Below are positions 52,415 through 62,936 of a DNA stretch of 64,000 nucleotides, one piece after another. Every line of letters starts with the position of its first letter. Position 1 is the stretch's first letter. The notes below the pieces were generated by a model. That model did not search any database. It was not told where the DNA came from and saw nothing but the letters and a program-made list of their open reading frames with translations. The DNA is from Gigantopelta aegis (taxonomy: Eukaryota > Mollusca > Gastropoda > Neomphalida > Peltospiridae). The DNA is taken from NCBI RefSeq assembly GCF_016097555.1, contig NC_054703.1, positions 21,030,610 to 21,094,609 of the forward strand, read 5' to 3'. The translations under genes were made by a program, and so were the position numbers.

Positions 52415-52799
52415 ACCGGCCTCGGTGGCGTCGTGGTAGGCCATCGGTCTACAGGCTGGTAGGTACTGGGTTCGGATCCCAGTCGAGGCATGTGATTTTT
52501 AATCCAGATACCGACTCCAAACCCTGAGTGAGTGCTCCGCAAAGCTCAGTGGGTAGGTGTAAACCACTTGCACCGACCAGTGATCCATAACTGGTTCAAC
52601 AAAGGCCATGGTTTGTGTTATCCTGTCTGTGGGAAGCGCAAATAAAAGAGCCCTTGCTGCTAATCGGAAGAGTAGCCCATGTAATGGCGACAGCGGGTTT
52701 CCTCTCAAAATATCTGTGTGGTCCTTAACCATATGTCTGACGCCATATAACCGTAAATAAAATGTGTTGAGTGCGTCGTTAAATAAAACATTCCTTTCT
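52415..52799 (+). mobile_element. SINE B1, complete, perfect target duplication
   Basis: Head B to tail 1. Perfect 15-bp repeats TTCTCTGCACATTCG at 52400-52414 and 52800-52814. Confidence 0.95.
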
Positions 52800-52879
52800 T
52801 TCTCTGCACATTCGTGTACGCATTCAGACGACCATTTGTTTACGAGAACTGTAGTAACTTTCTGGCGACTGTACTGGCG

Positions 52880-53098
52880 CTCATTCCCGTTCCAACCAGT
52901 GCATCACAACTGATCAAAGACCGTGGTATGTGCTATCCTGTCTGTGGGGAAAGTGCTTATAAAAGATCCCTTGCTGTATTAGGAAGCGTGCAGCGGGTTT
53001 CCTCTGATGACTACCATTCAGAATTACCAAATGTCCAATAGCCGATGATTAATAAATCAATGTGCTCTAGTGGTGTCGTTAATCAAAACAAACTTTGT
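52880..53098 (+). mobile_element. SINE tail-2 copy, head missing
   Basis: From CCCGTTCCAACCAGTGCATC to GGTGTCGTTAATCAAAACAA. Confidence 0.85.
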
Positions 53099-53220
53099 AC
53101 TGGTGTTCGCTGTGAAAGTGACAGTCCTCCCACAGACAGAATTATCCAAATATTGTGGACAAGATCGGCTACTTACCTTCATGGTTCTATGATAATTAAT
53201 TGGGAATCAGTCTTTACGTT

Positions 53221-53410
53221 AAAGTTTGTTTTGTTTAACGACACCACTAGAGCACATTGATTTATTGATTATTGGCTATTAGGATGTCACACATTTGTTT
53301 GTTTTTTGTCATATACAGTCTTAGAGAGGAAACCCGCTACAGTTTTCCATGAGTAACAGTTTCAACTTATTTTCGTGCTTATATCCAATGAAGGTTCAAG
53401 CACACTGTCT
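53221..53410 (-). mobile_element. SINE tail-2 piece plus SINE D tail
   Basis: Complement of tail 2 to ACAGTTTTCCATGAGTAAC, then the complement of a D tail (CAACTTATTTTCGTGCTTAT). Confidence 0.8.
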
Positions 53411-53420
53411 AAACAAATAG

Positions 53421-53780
53421 TCTAAAACTCGACTCCATAACAGTTACTAATCAGACGCACGTGTGTCTATAAAAATAGTCTAAAACTCGACTCCATAACA
53501 GTTACTAATCAGACGCACGTGTGTCTATAAAAATAGTCTAAAACTAGACTCCATAACAGTTACTAATCAGACGCACGTGTGTCTATAAAAATAGTCTAAA
53601 ACTCGACTCCATAACAGTTACTAATCAGACGCACGTGTGTCTATAAAAATATTATAAATGCATTTCGGCGTATTAGAAACACTAGGACGACGATATTGAT
53701 AATCTAAACAATAAAATATAAGTAATGTTTGATTTCAGTGATCATAAACGGCTCTAATAATATTTAAAATATGCCTTAGT
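53421..53780 (-). mobile_element. MITE-A copy 5 with 58-bp internal amplification
   Basis: The complement of MITE-A from AAACTAAGGCATATT to the GCACGTGTGTCTATA region. Its segment with CTCGACTCCATAACAGTTAC is repeated four times at a 58-bp period (53421, 53479, 53537, 53595). Confidence 0.85.
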
Positions 53781-54336
53781 TTAAAAAAAAACTTGCACCC
53801 TCTACCTATCTTGTGCATAATAAAGTTGTTACTTCCAGATTGAAACATTATAATTATTATATTGCATCAATTGTATTTTATATCCTTGGTATTTCACAGT
53901 TATTGTGATCAATGAAACAAACATGATCAATCTGACCCATTCCACGTCGCACCGCCGGATGTGAATGACGTCGTATGACCGAGGCTTAACTTATTTAACA
54001 CGCAAGCGGCCTTTGCTAGTCAGGAAACAATGACGCGTAATACGTCGGGGAAAACGGTTGTCTTTAATTAGCGTGTGACACGGAGAAAGATTTGTTGCTA
54101 ACAGGCGTAATGGCTGGCAATAAACAAAAGAAATTAATAACCCACAATCCCCCATCAATCCGCGTCCGGCAGCCAGTCGAGTGGGGTCTCGTGGGCAACA
54201 CGTGCGTGTCACGAGCCGCTAGGTTGTGCAGCCAATCACTGAGCTTATTAATTCAAATACTTTATCACTTTTGGTTTTTTATTACGATTTTTTTTTTTTT
54301 TTGGTGCACGACTTGCTTAAATTTATATTATTACTG
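53781..54336. other. unassigned; GC-richer block 53940-54240
   Basis: No repeat match. It contains CACGTGCGTGTCACGAG and TTAATTAGCGTGTGACACGG. The minus frame 54212-53991 shows no known domain. Confidence 0.35.
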
Positions 54337-54340
54337 TTAA

Positions 54341-54690
54341 AGGGACATTCCTGAGTTTGTGCCACTTTTAAAATGTTATCGACTAACAGAGACTTTTTAA
54401 CGAGTGTAATTACATATCAAATATATTTTTCTGCATAAAATATTAGTGGTTGTATAATAAACGTGTTTCTGATCGCTCTAATATTTGTACATGATTACAT
54501 TTCATCTTATTTCCTAAAACGTATGGAATTATTTGAAGTCAAAATCCAAATTGGGCTTCTTACAAATGTTAAGACGACCAGAAACACATTGAATATACAG
54601 ACACTGATATTCTAAACAAGAAAATGTATTTAACATGCAAAATTAATCGTAGAAATATTTTATTAGTCTGAAACATCTTACAATGCAGCA
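54341..54690 (+). mobile_element. MITE-B copy 3, right end lost
   Basis: Starts after TTAA (54337-54340) with AGGGACATTCCTGAGTTTG and follows MITE-B to CTTACAATGCAGCAAACT, where it is truncated before the terminal repeat. Confidence 0.88.
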
Positions 54691-54951
54691 AACTGATAGT
54701 CCGTATCAGTTCACATACGTTATGACCGTTTTTGTTTTGAATGACTTAGGCCTACTTGAAGTTGTAATATTATTTTCATCTTTAAATAATTTGATTTCAG
54801 ATTAACTATGAAGCTGAGGTGTCTAGAATGTTTGTCTGAATTGAAAAGCAGATTAATACTCCCTCCATCAAGTTCCTGGTTGCTTGATCTAATGTAATAT
54901 AATGTGTCAAACTAGAAGTATCAAGTCTTTTATTCAGATAGAAATACTTTT
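54691..54951. other. unassigned sequence
   Basis: AT-rich, no gene recognised. Confidence 0.4.
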
Positions 54952-55175
54952 GTATGCAATATATATACTTCTAATATTATATTTAATTCCGAGGCAAGGA
55001 TCACTTGAAACACGGCTATCGCAGCAGTTGTCGCCGGGTATCGAACTTTCAATAAATAATGATTCTCGACCTTTCGTCGAGTACAAACAGCCGTTGGTCG
55101 CTAAGCCATGTTTAAAAAATCTTCTCTACTTCCAGAAATGCTATTTATATTTGAATGAATGAATGAATGAATGAA
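54952..55175 (-). mobile_element. tRNA-like repeat, copy 2 (inverted)
   Basis: Reverse complement of 50290-50480: CACGGCTATCGCAGCAGTTG, CGGGTATCGAACTTTCAATA and CAGCCGTTGGTCGCTAAGCC, ending in GAATGAATGAATGAATG. Confidence 0.75.
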
Positions 55176-55740
<565 letters not shown>

Positions 55741-55744
55741 AGGA

Positions 55745-55855
55745 GTTTCTAAGACTATACATGTATGTCAAATTACAAATTTGGTTTATATGCAATAGCC
55801 GGTGATTAATAATTCAATGTGCTCTAGTGATGTTGTTAAACAAAATACACTTTTT
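55745..55855 (+). mobile_element. SINE tail-2 fragment
   Basis: TTTCTAAGACTATACATGTA to GTGATGTTGTTAAACAAAAT, diverged tail 2. Confidence 0.8.
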
Positions 55856-56787
55856 ACTGTAGATTAAACAAGGTACGTTTTTCGTGTTTTTCCTCCTGTG
55901 TATATAGCTATCCCCCATCCCCACTCTAATTAATGCCATACACTAGCCAATGTTTTCTGTATCACTTTTACTAATCGACATTTATTGGATATTCGAAACA
56001 ACAATTACACAGCAGGGACGTTCACGTGGGACCATGTGACTTAGGTGATCAGGTGGTACGGGGAATGGGGGAAGAAATTAAGAAAAACGAAACTCGAAAC
56101 AATATTGCCACGGACTATTACAACAAGGTGTAAAATATCAATTATCTAAATAAATCAGTTCCAAATGAGCATGTTTGCTTGTGTGATCCACATAAACGCA
56201 TGGATATGAGAAAATATGAGATGAGACCGCAATTAGAACGCGGTTGTAATGGAAGCTCATGCTGGGGGATCTTCACGGCTATTAACGCTGCCCGGAAGGG
56301 TTTCCACGCGTCAGACGACGTTTTTATGCCTGGTAAATGTTCCGTAATGTCTCCGCGACATACGCGTTCAAGATATAAAACCAATTAAGAGTGCGGTCAA
56401 CGATAAAAACGTACTTAGTTGTTGTCACATTTATAACGATCATTTCCGATAATGTTCGTGATTTTGTTATCTTTGTTTAGGACCATTTGCGAGGTTATGG
56501 GATGGGGGTAAGTTCAGCCAACCGCTTGTCGCTAACGTTATCTAGACTGGTTTTTACGCTACACAGTAAATCGAATTAGCACTTCAGGAACCAGTCAAAA
56601 CAGTTTGCAATCGTTAGCGAAAAACAGCTTTACTGAACGTGGGGGTAGGTCTGCGTATAACCAGCTCCAAGTTCAGCCAGCTAATGTTAGCGAAATATTT
56701 AATTGGTTCCCAGCGCGGACATTTGGTTTACCGTGGAGCACTTAAACCAGTCTAGTCTGAACTCACCCCCGCCGACTTTCGCTGAAT
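55856..56787. other. unique sequence, no gene recognised
   Basis: Non-repetitive within the window. Frames around 56142-56388 on both strands have no recognisable domain. The segments AACCGCTTGTCGCTAACGTT (about 56520) and CGCTAACATTAGCTGGCTGA (complement, about 56685) are weakly inverted. Confidence 0.4.
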
Positions 56788-57053
56788 GTTAAAGTTTGTT
56801 TTGTCTAACGACACCACTAGATGACATTGATATATTAATCATCGACTATTGGATGTCAAACATTTGGTAATAGATAACATATAGCCCTAGAGAGGAAACC
56901 CGCTACATTGTTTAATTAATATCTTTTATATGCACGATTCCACAGACAGATTAACGGCCTTCGATATACATGCCGTGGTGCACTGCCTGGAACGTGAAAT
57001 AGCCCAATCGATCAGTCTGCTCTAGTGATGTCATTATACAAAACAGACTAACT
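56788..57053 (-). mobile_element. SINE tail-2 copy followed by an inverted tail
   Basis: Complement of tail 2 and module to GGAACGTGAAATAGCCCAAT, then a short forward tail 2 (TCTGCTCTAGTGATGTCATT), giving a tail-module-tail fold-back. Confidence 0.75.
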
Positions 57054-57550
57054 TTATAATTTCTTAAACAAATTAAACATATAAGGCTGCTTCGAGATAC
57101 CCACATCTTTTTAAATAATGGACGGGATCAAATTAAAAAATACATATTGGATTTGCAAATATGGGCTTCCATAGACATTTTTATCATTTGCGCCCACAAA
57201 GCATACACTTCTAAAATACAATTTTCTCCATAGATCGAACACAAAGGCATACTCCCATACGATATCATAAATTCATTTGTGTTCAATTTTGACATTGAAA
57301 TATACACACTGAGGTTGCCTTTCAAAGGTAAGACAAACGAAGCAAGCGATGTTTGATTTCGATCTTAATAGGCACGCAATTAACCTTTCAAACGGAAATG
57401 TTAGCCGATATTTATGAAGAAAATTAACTATTGAAATATAATAGAACGCAGGATGTGAGATTATTAATTCAGTTTTCTCTGCTTTGAACACAAATTTCAG
57501 CGTAATATCAATTAGTTTACGTAAATGCGAGCGTACGTAAATCAAGTGCG
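57054..57550. other. unique block, possible conserved non-coding element
   Basis: No match to repeats here, no open frame with a domain. It contains GGATTTGCAAATATGG (octamer-like palindrome), TTGCCTTTCAAAGGTAAG (TCF/LEF-like) and several TTAATT motifs. Regulatory function is only a suggestion. Confidence 0.3.
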
Positions 57551-57663
57551 TAGGAACAATACCTGAACTAGGGCGGGGTTGGGGTAGGGTGTTAGGGGCG
57601 TGGTTGAGGTGGGATGTTAGGGGCGGGGTGTTAGGATACAGGCGCTAATGGGTGCACGAGTAC

Positions 57664-57694
<31 letters not shown>

Positions 57695-57711
57695 ATTATC
57701 TCACACAATTC

Positions 57712-57764
57712 AGGGGGGGGGGGGGGCGGGCCCCTGGGCCTCCCCTAGATCCGCCTCTGTTTCC
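57712..57764. mobile_element. poly-G TIR-element end
   Basis: CAGGGGGGG run, then CCCCTAGATCCGCCTCTG, the right end of the GGATCCGCC-type family. Only about 50 bp long. Confidence 0.5.
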
Positions 57765-57844
57765 CTCCATGTCACACAATGTAACCGGCGGCAAACAGAA
57801 GGCAATATGACGTAACAAATATAATTAAATGACCGCACTCTTCC

Positions 57845-57945
57845 TTGTACGGGTACTCGAGTCCTGTGAACGGATTCGAGTCTTCCTAGACTCGGCCCGC
57901 GCCCGAGTAGACCCACTCGAGTACTTGTGGAAACCCTACACACAT
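57845..57945 (-). repeat. ACTCGAGTAC-rich repeat, copy 2
   Basis: ACGGGTACTCGAGTCCTGTG and CACTCGAGTACTTGTGGAAA are the complement of 39360-39460. Confidence 0.65.
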
Positions 57946-58149
57946 GCTATTCCTACCGAAAATTAGCAATGGATCTTTTATTTATTTATCCTGCAATCAC
58001 TATATATGTATTGTCAAGATATGGTGAATAAATAAATTAAAATTTGTATAGTCACTTTTACACTAGTTATTTACAGCAAAGGAACGTTATATTGTTCGAA
58101 GTTACTTATTCTTATATGTTCAATTTATTTTTATTTTCGACCCAAAACA

Positions 58150-58202
58150 GACCGCGCACCACTCGAACGCTTTACCACCTGGGCTACTTCCCGCCCCAAC
58201 AC
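58150..58202 (-). mobile_element. SINE head A fragment
   Basis: Complement of the A head: AACGCTTTACCACCTGGGCT then ACTTCCCGCCCC. Confidence 0.75.
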
Positions 58203-58445
58203 TCGTGGGAAGGAAAACTCTATTAACGTGAGGTCAGGTGAGGTCAGGTCAGGTGAGGTCAGGTCAGGTCAGAGAATTTAACGTGCACATTCAGATCAAG
58301 CTGTTGTAGCGCACGCCTGTCCTGGGTGCAAGTGTCGGCCTCGACCGGCTCCTCCGTCCAGGACAGGAAAGGGTGGGGTGGGTGAAGGGGGGGGTGAAGG
58401 GGGTGGGGGGGGCGCCTGCACTGGTAGGTGCAAGGGAGCACCGGC
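58203..58445 (-). repeat. TCCTGTCCTGGACAG repeat, copy 2, with TGACC tail
   Basis: The AGGTCAGGTCAGG tail at 58230-58272, then the complement of the repeat (GTGCACATTCAGATCAAGCT, GTCCAGGACAGGAAAGGGTG). The pentamer tail marks a retroelement 3' end. Confidence 0.7.
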
Positions 58446-58889
58446 AGTCCGACCGTGATCGGTAACAGGCGGAGGGTAGTTAGGTGCTGTGGAATTTTGA
58501 GTCCCGAAGGATGAGTCCAAAGAGAAATGGTGCGCATTTTAGAGAAGGAAATTAGGCGCATTTTTGAACGGTCCGCCAAAATAGTAAAGAAGGGAGCTAC
58601 GTTTAGTTTTGGAATTAACGTGCCCATACCCACTCCTTTATAGTGCACAATATTTATACCACTCATGACAAAGAGCTAATCTCGTATTACCAAAAGCGAA
58701 ACCTATTAGCTCTCCTCACTTTCCAATTAGAACGACCATCAAAATTGCGCTAAATCTCCCTCATGTAAACGCGCACCTCTTTCTCTTTGGCTTATTCCTA
58801 CGGGATATTCGAAATTCCACAGCACCAACCTCAGTCCGCCTGCTGCCAATACTTGGACTGCTGGTGCCCCCTTGCACTTGCCAGTGCAG
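58446..58889. other. unassigned; inverted similarity across the block
   Basis: CAAGGGAGCACCGGCAGTCC (58432) and GGACTGCTGGTGCCCCCTTG (58856) face each other, joining the two TCCTGTCC repeats into an inverted pair. Between them lies non-repetitive sequence; no gene. Confidence 0.5.
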
Positions 58890-59038
58890 GCGTCCCTTCT
58901 TTAACCCCACCCCCCCCCCCCACCTTTTCCTGTCCTGGACAGAGAGATCCGGCCAAGGCCGGTCCCTGTGCCCAGTATAGGCGTGCGCTACAACAGCTTG
59001 CTCTGAATGTGCACGTAAAGTCCTTTTTAGCCTTAGCC
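58890..59038 (+). repeat. TCCTGTCCTGGACAG repeat, copy 3
   Basis: CCTTTTCCTGTCCTGGACAG, GGCCAAGGCCGGTCCCTGTG and CTCTGAATGTGCACGTAAAG. Confidence 0.75.
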
Positions 59039-59043
59039 TTTAA

Positions 59044-59415
59044 AGGGACATCCCCTAGTTTTTAAACACTAAGGCATATTTTTGACTATTATAGCCGTTT
59101 TCGATTACTGAAATCAAACTTTACTTAGAATTTATGGTTTAGATGATCAATTTCAGTACATTCGAAGTGTTTTTGGTCATCCTGGTGTTTTTAATATCAC
59201 AAAATGCATTTCTCGTATTTTTAGCAACGCACGTGCGTCTGACAAGTAACAATTATGGAGTCGAGTTTTAAGTCTATTTTTAGAGGATATTTCACCATTT
59301 CAAAGTCACAGACTCATGTTTCACTCAATTGTAACTTTATCCAAATGTGTTACAGGTTTGTAGATTAACTAAACTTAGTGTTAATTTTCACGTGTTGAAA
59401 CTAGGGTGTGTCCCT
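59044..59415 (+). mobile_element. MITE-A copy 6, complete
   Basis: 372 bp; TTAA at 59040-59043 and 59416-59419. Ends AGGGACATCCCCTAGTTTTT and, reversed, AGGGACACACCCTAGTTTCA. Confidence 0.92.
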
Positions 59416-59420
59416 TTAAA

Positions 59421-59715
59421 ACTGTGTGATAAACGACGTGAGAAAACAACTGGGATAAAGTTCTGTACACATGTACTTGTATATGAAGTTATATTTGTAT
59501 TTCTAATTAGGCGTAGCAAATAATAACGGTAATTCCCATCCCAGTATGCTATTTATTATGTGGTTATTAATACATATACGGTAATATTAGCTATCTAATA
59601 AGGTATAATGACGTATGTGCTTTTTTACTATTCATGTTATATTTATATTTTGGGTTGGCGGACCCCGATATCGTATAATACATTGTCATTCTGCTATGAT
59701 AAACCAAACAGTTCG
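59421..59715. other. unassigned sequence
   Basis: AT-rich, no gene recognised. Confidence 0.4.
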
Positions 59716-59717
59716 TA

Positions 59718-59806
<89 letters not shown>
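59718..59806. repeat. (AT)n microsatellite
   Basis: About 90 bp of TA with occasional TTA phase shifts. Confidence 0.98.
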
Positions 59807-59810
<4 letters not shown>

Positions 59811-60465
59811 AAAGGTGTTGTTTTTAATAACATAGGATGTCCAATTAAAAGTTGTTGTTTACTTAGGTCTCACTGCACAGTTCACTTCCGGGTGAGAGTT
59901 CATTCATCCACTATAGTTCCTAATTGTGACACATGTTATGGTTCACATATTCACTTCTAGGACATGGTGAAAAATTAAAACAATGTGTATGTTTAATGGT
60001 AAGCCTTCAGGCTGTATTTTGCCCATGCTATTTTGTAATATTGTGCATTGACTTTTTGGAACATAGTTGTATAATGCAAGAGACAGCCGGAGTGAATCGG
60101 TTAATGAACCACCTGTTCGGACCGGTACTACAGTCAGATGCAAAAAACTGAGACGGAAATGTTCTCAATTTTGGAGTAAAAATAAATTCTTATATACTGT
60201 ATGTTCGCAATGGTATATGTTGTTAGTGCCAACGAGAACCCGTTCTATTGGCAATGTTCATTTGAATAGGGCAATTTAACATGGATTTCAATGGCAGATG
60301 ACATATGTGTAGTGAGACCTTAATCCTTCTTGGGGCGGAATGTCGCTTTGTGGCAGAATTTTGTCTTTAGTACGATGAGTCTTCCTCTCCCTCCCATCCC
60401 ATCCACTATCCCACGATAAGCACACCAAAGACCGTGGTATGTACTGTCTTGTTTGTGAAAATAGA
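59807..60465. other. unassigned, small SINE scrap at 60424-60480
   Basis: CACCAAAGACCGTGGTATGT near 60424 is a SINE-module scrap. Frames between 59933 and 60279 have no recognisable domain. Confidence 0.4.
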
Positions 60466-60471
60466 AAATAG

Positions 60472-60602
60472 CTGGTTAGTGTTTTAAGATATCGGCTTTA
60501 TCCTGCGAAGGTTAGAATAGCGAACGACTCGAGGTACTGCCGAGTTGCATTCGCCATTCGACCTGAGCAGGATAAAGCCGATATCTTAAGACAGCAACCA
60601 GG
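60472..60602. repeat. hairpin element, about 60-bp arms
   Basis: TTTTAAGATATCGGCTTTAT plus CCTGCG faces GCAGGATAAAGCCGATATCT plus TAAGA. Similarity continues through GGTT...AGTG and GCGAAC...TCGAGGTAC into the centre. Confidence 0.85.
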
Positions 60603-61489
60603 GGTTTTAAATCATGCAATCCACAATATCTATAGTTTATTATAACAGCAACATATTTCTTATTCTTAAATTAAAAACGGTCTTCAAACCGGTTTCTAGA
60701 CTGTAGATGTGTTTGTATTTTACATTATTGAATCATGTTACCATTTGGTGAGGCGAGATTAACACTTTTTATTTCGCTTCCTTCCGTACCTGCTTAATAT
60801 TTAATATTTAATATTATACCTTAATATTTGAACCCCCCCCCCCCAAAAAAAAAAAAAAAAACCAAACAAACACAAAAAAAAAAACCAAGGAGAAAAGAAA
60901 CCACCGCCCTACTTTGTTACGCTCTATGTGTATTCCAATAAACCGGTTTGTTCACCTGTCTGTTCGTGAAACCCGATGCCTTTGATGTTTAACCGACAAC
61001 AGGTGTTTTTTCTTGCCGGGGATTATTACGAAATCAATACGGAATTCTTCGCCAGTTTCCATCAGTCCCAATTAGCGAGACAATTAGCGAGACAAATCTA
61101 AAACCACTTTTGTGTTGAGCTTTACAAACTCCCACCTAAAATACATTACATGTATAGTAATTAAGAGGGATTGCACGGCAGAGTAAAACAAGGTCGGCGA
61201 ACAGTGTTTCAAGTATTAAAACCACCTTATATTTCTAAATGGTTTATGGGTGGGAGATACGTGAGGGAACGGTAATTAACCACGCTATAATAAGACCCAC
61301 GGACAAAAAACCCTTCAATAATAACATGCTAAAAATGCAACACAATACTTACTTCCAGATGTAACGCCAGAAGCAGACTAACTAAAATGGGTCCTGTTAC
61401 ACAAGTTAAGAAACCAGCCAGAAGAGGAACGGAGAAATACAAAATTAATTTATTTCAAAGATATAAGCGTACGAGACTGGGGGCAGGCG
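60603..61489. other. unique sequence, no gene recognised
   Basis: Contains a C/A run at 60833-60895 and duplicated GACAATTAGCGA text at 61078-61092. Otherwise non-repetitive. Confidence 0.4.
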
Positions 61490-61765
61490 AGAGGGGGTGG
61501 GGATGTGGCAACTGCCCCCTCCCCCCCTAGTGCTGGAGCAAAACCTCAAATTCGGGCAAACATTATAGAGATATTCGGGGAAAATGTGCTAACCTGAGAC
61601 CTTTTTACCATGTATATTCACCATTATTATTTGTAATCCATGTGAAATGCGTATTGATTCGTTTTAATAGCTGCTTGGTAGTAATGCTAATATGAATACA
61701 TGTTGTTATACATATTTGGGCATTTTTGTTTAATTCGGACAAAATGGGAGCCAGTACGTCTATGA
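61490..61765 (+). mobile_element. AATTCGGGCA-type repeat, forward copy
   Basis: GGTGGGGATGTGGCAACTGC, CTCAAATTCGGGCAAACATT, TTTACCATGTATATTCACC and TTTGGGCATTTTTGTTTAAT. Confidence 0.85.
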
Positions 61766-61955
61766 TGAAAGACTATCCAGTTGTTGTTTAAAAAACATTC
61801 ACAAACTGACAACAAGAAATATAGTGTTGTACAAACAATATGACTTTATGCGTCTTGGATTCTAAAAACGGAGAAAAATAACTAATACTCTTTATAACAC
61901 AAGAAGTGTTCTGTTTGAACTGTCATATTTTGTTTACACTTTTTAAGTTTTGTTT
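61766..61955. other. unassigned sequence
   Basis: AT-rich lead-in to the T-rich repeat; nothing recognised. Confidence 0.4.
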
Positions 61956-62077
61956 TAGTTTTTTTTATTTCATTTTTTTTTTTTTATTTTTTTTTTTATT
62001 ATCATGATTATGATTTTGATTATGTTATTATTATTTTTTTTTTTAAAATTTATTATTTATTATTTATTTATTTATTT

Positions 62078-62121
<44 letters not shown>

Positions 62122-62151
62122 TATCATGATTATCATTATTATTATCATTAT

Positions 62152-62189
<38 letters not shown>

Positions 62190-62192
62190 CTT
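61956..62192. repeat. T-rich and (ATC)n/(TTA)n low-complexity tract
   Basis: Poly-T stretches, TTAT units, about fourteen ATC units near 62079-62120, then ATT units. Confidence 0.95.
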
Positions 62193-62215
62193 TTTTATCA
62201 ATATGAATTTTCTGG

Positions 62216-62745
62216 GGCCCAGTGGTAAAGCGCTCGCTTGATGCGCGGTCACCGGCCTCGGTGGCGTCGTGGTTAGCCATCGGTCTACAGGCTGGTAGGT
62301 ACTGGGTTCGGATCCCAGTCGAGGCATGGGTTTTTTAATCCAGATACTGACTCCAAACCCAGAGTGAGTGCTCCGCAAGGCTCAATGGGTAGGTGTAAAC
62401 CACTTGCACCGACCAGTGATCCATAACTGGTTCAACAAAGGCCATGGTTTGTGCTATCCTGCCTGTGGGAAGCGCAAATAAAAGATCCCTTGCTGCCTGT
62501 CGTAAAAGAGTAGCCTATGTGGCGACAGCGGGTTTCCTCTCAAAATCTGTGTGGTCCTTAACCATATGTATGACGCCATATAACCGTAAATAAAATGTGT
62601 TGAGTGCGTCGTTAAATAAAACATTTCTTTCTGATGCGCGGTCAGTTTGGGATTGATCTCCGTCGGTGGACCCATTGGGTTATTTCTCGTTCCAACCGAT
62701 GCACCGCGACTGGTATACCAAAGGCCGTGGTATGTGAGAGCAGCA
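62216..62745 (+). mobile_element. SINE A head region carrying SINE B1
   Basis: Head A (GCCCAGTGGTAAAGCGCTCG) to 62251, resuming at 62632 with TGATGCGCGGTCAGTTTGGG and the body to GGCCGTGGTATGTGAGAG. Confidence 0.88.
62252..62631 (+). mobile_element. SINE B1, complete, perfect target duplication
   Basis: Head B to tail 1. 13-bp repeats TGATGCGCGGTCA at 62239-62251 and 62632-62644. It inserted inside the head of SINE A, which would disable the host's promoter spacing. Confidence 0.95.
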
Positions 62746-62756
62746 ATCATGAGAGA

Positions 62757-62932
62757 GCAGCAATCGGTCTCATTGGTGTTGTGGTTAGCTATCTACTTTA
62801 AAGCTGATAGGTGCCTGGTTCGCATCTCAGCACCAGCTCCCACCGACACTGAGTGAGGTGCAAGGTAACTACATCAACGTCTTTCTCACTAACCACTAAC
62901 AAACAAACATTACACCGGTACTAACAGTGTCC
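62757..62932 (+). mobile_element. diverged SINE D, truncated
   Basis: GTCTCATTGGTGTTGTGGTT, GGTTCGCATCTCAGC (box B-like) and CTCACTAACCACTAACAAAC follow the D order. It is cut by the TTAA element at 62933. Confidence 0.7.
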
Positions 62933-62936
62933 TTAA

